This document shows positions 62,662 through 64,000 of a stretch of 64,000 nucleotides of DNA, piece by piece. The notes under the pieces are model-generated. The model worked only from the letters and a program-made list of their open reading frames with translations. It ran no database searches and was not told the DNA's origin. How positions within the stretch are numbered: position 1 is the stretch's first letter; every line of letters begins with the position of its first letter. Both the position numbers and the translations under genes were made by a program. Source of the stretch: Alphaproteobacteria bacterium (GTDB lineage Bacteria > Pseudomonadota > Alphaproteobacteria > Rhodobacterales > Rhodobacteraceae); assembly GCA_030425145.1 (NCBI GenBank), contig JAUHVK010000023.1, positions 16,880 through 80,879 of the forward strand. Reading direction: 5' to 3'.

Positions 62662-63819
62662 GTGAACGTGATCCAAACCCATCTCACCCTGCCGGAAGGC
62701 TGGACCAAAGGTGCTGTTATGGCACTAATTTCAGAGGTTGCCCCGCATATAGGCCTGCGCCCGGCGCGCCTCGCAGTTCTGAACTACATCATCGGGCGGA
62801 CCCGCGCATCCGACTGGACCTCTCCCCATCGTGAACCGGTGTTTTTTGGCACGCAAGATCTCGCAGCGGTCGAACTTGGCAAGACGTCGCGCCAGTTGCG
62901 AACGGATGAGGCCGCGCTGGCCAAGCTTGGGCTGATCGTGAAACGTGTCGCGGCGAATGGGGCCCGCTATGGTCGCGCTGGCCTAGGCTTGATACTGACT
63001 CCGCTGATCGCGCGACTGGAAGAGTTCATAGCCCTTCGCGATCGGCTCCGTGCGGAACGGAGGCATTTGCGCGCTTTGAAGGATCTTCGGTCCCTTCGTT
63101 TGCGTCACATGAAACGGTGCATCGCCGCCCTGCCCTCCTCGGCTATCAAAGATCCTGAGATCGTCAAGATTCTCGCCAGTTTCGATAAATGGCCACGCAG
63201 CGATGCTTTAAGCCGTCTCGGTCTGGGGCGGCTCAAGGCCCATTTGAAGGCCAGTTCCGATCTGTGCAACAGCCTTGATGACTGGCTTGAAAAACGTGGA
63301 CTTTCTTCCGACCAGCCAGTGGAAAACTTCCGGCCCTTTACACAAAACACCAGAGAAGAAACTCAAACTGTAAAGACGCCGCCCGTTGTGGATAACTCTG
63401 AAAGACACGCGGAAATCGCACAGAGTGAACCGCCATCATCAATTCCCTGTCCCGCGCCACCCGCTCTGACGCCAGAGAATCTATATCGCATTGCCGGCGA
63501 CGGCTTACGCATGATGCTTGACGCGAGCCGAGATCAGAACCGACCTCTCAAAGAGCGCGACATCATCGAGGCTGCCTGGGCGTTGCTGCCGATGCTCGAT
63601 ATCCATGCTTCAGTTTGGCACGAGGGCCAGAGCACCTTGGGCGACCACGGGTTGGCTTTCTGCCTACTATTGGTTGATGCGCAGCGAGATCACCCGAGTT
63701 ACCCTGTTCGCAATCCTGGCGGTTTGATGCGCGAACTGATCCGTCGAGCCAAGACAGGAAGGCTGGACTTTAATGCAAGCGTTGCGGCTCTGCAAAAACG
63801 GCGCAATAGGGTGAGGTAG
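62662..63819 (+). CDS. repC: RepC-family plasmid replication initiator
   Basis: 385 residues from GTG 62662, which has AAGGA at the right distance; the upstream ATGs at 62527 and 62620 lie in the structured leader. The N-terminal winged-helix region of RepC is clear: LPEGWTKGAVMALISEVAPH, LRPARLAVLNYIIGRTRASD, EPVFFGTQDLAAVELGKTSR, then LAKLGLIVKRVAANGARYGR, AGLGLILTPLIARLEEFIAL. The C-terminal third is also helical (LRMMLDASRDQNRPLKERDI; GGLMRELIRRAKTGRLDFNA). RepC opens the origin, which in this family lies inside repC itself. There are no repA or repB genes beside it, unlike classical repABC plasmids. The 181 bases after it show no gene. Confidence 0.85.
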   Translation: MNVIQTHLTLPEGWTKGAVMALISEVAPHIGLRPARLAVLNYIIGRTRASDWTSPHREPVFFGTQDLAAVELGKTSRQLRTDEAALAKLGLIVKRVAANGARYGRAGLGLILTPLIARLEEFIALRDRLRAERRHLRALKDLRSLRLRHMKRCIAALPSSAIKDPEIVKILASFDKWPRSDALSRLGLGRLKAHLKASSDLCNSLDDWLEKRGLSSDQPVENFRPFTQNTREETQTVKTPPVVDNSERHAEIAQSEPPSSIPCPAPPALTPENLYRIAGDGLRMMLDASRDQNRPLKERDIIEAAWALLPMLDIHASVWHEGQSTLGDHGLAFCLLLVDAQRDHPSYPVRNPGGLMRELIRRAKTGRLDFNASVAALQKRRNRVR

Positions 63820-64000
63820 AGTTTCCAACCCGCAACTGAAATTGCCCAAAAACGCGCTGAAAATCGGGTAATGAAGTTTATGTTGAATGTTTAGCCCATG
63901 CTAGCCGGCAACTTCAACCACGACGGCGATCCGAGCCTCAATACATCCTTTGCGCAAGACTTCGTCTGAGACCGCGCGAGCCGCGCATCAGGGAGTCCAA

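Noticed and set aside
1..64000. CRISPR arrays, rRNA and tRNA genes
   Set aside because: I saw no regularly spaced short repeats with unique spacers, no cas genes, no rRNA sequence and no tRNA-like cloverleaf.
63820..64000. Short open frames after repC on both strands
   Set aside because: They are under 30 codons without ribosome sites or recognisable sequence, and the window ends here.

Overview
The window looks like part of a large conjugative plasmid (or a plasmid-derived integrative element) of an alphaproteobacterium, most likely of the Roseobacter/Rhodobacteraceae group. This rests on strong GC bias, a RepC-type replication initiator, a VirB/VirD conjugation system with VirC1/VirC2-like partners, and a collection of small accessory families (DUF932, DUF6878, DUF6915, DUF2493, WGR, DUF6429, strawberry-notch helicase/methylase) that I associate with alphaproteobacterial plasmids. 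Family names were assigned by eye from motifs; no database search was run.

Layout. 1-1858: right-hand part of an IS21-family element (istA C-terminus, istB, four terminal repeats) abutting an operon of apbE, a P1B-type metal ATPase and a VIT/CCC1 transporter, followed by a MurJ-like fragment and a frameshifted H-NS gene. 6763-10715: ssb, an NmrA-type oxidoreductase with a WYL-domain regulator, DUF932 and DUF1992 genes. 10927-17142: small accessory genes. One of them, a DUF6915 gene, is split by a minimal Tn554-like element that carries only two tyrosine recombinase genes. 17161-18514: MbcA/ParS-RES toxin-antitoxin pair and a very small gene. 18914-26711: a 1453-residue methylase/strawberry-notch helicase, a Toprim primase-like protein, a SLOG/DUF2493 protein, WGR and DUF6429 proteins, with a long perfect hairpin at 24952-25032.

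26848-30674 is a Gabija-type defence pair (OLD/TOPRIM ATPase plus UvrD helicase, overlapping ATGA). 31192-32323 holds small unknown genes. 32280-38796 is the DNA-processing half of the conjugation system: VirC2-like and VirC1-like genes on the minus strand, a candidate oriT with a VirD2/RP4-like nick sequence, then mobC/virD1-like, virD2-like relaxase and virD4 coupling protein on the plus strand. 49826-61237 is a long minus-strand operon with the complete channel set: an unknown gene, virB1, B2, B3, B4, a VirB7-like lipoprotein, a lytic transglycosylase, B5, a Cys-containing periplasmic protein, B6, B8, B9, B10, B11. Two more secreted proteins and an orphan repC gene, preceded by a leader resembling a repABC-type antisense RNA control region, close the window.

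The most interesting stretch is 39050-49697, wedged between virD4 and virB11. It holds five same-strand genes, four of them joined by stop/start overlaps: a PLD-like/SNF2 helicase, a DUF4391 protein, a type III Mod-like methyltransferase whose recognition region is a conspicuous AT-rich mosaic block, an AlbA_2/RecG-C-terminus-like regulator, and a type III Res helicase-nuclease. It is more than a standard type III restriction system and is my best candidate for an undescribed defence system. With the Gabija pair, it means that this element carries two anti-phage or anti-plasmid systems inside its transfer region.
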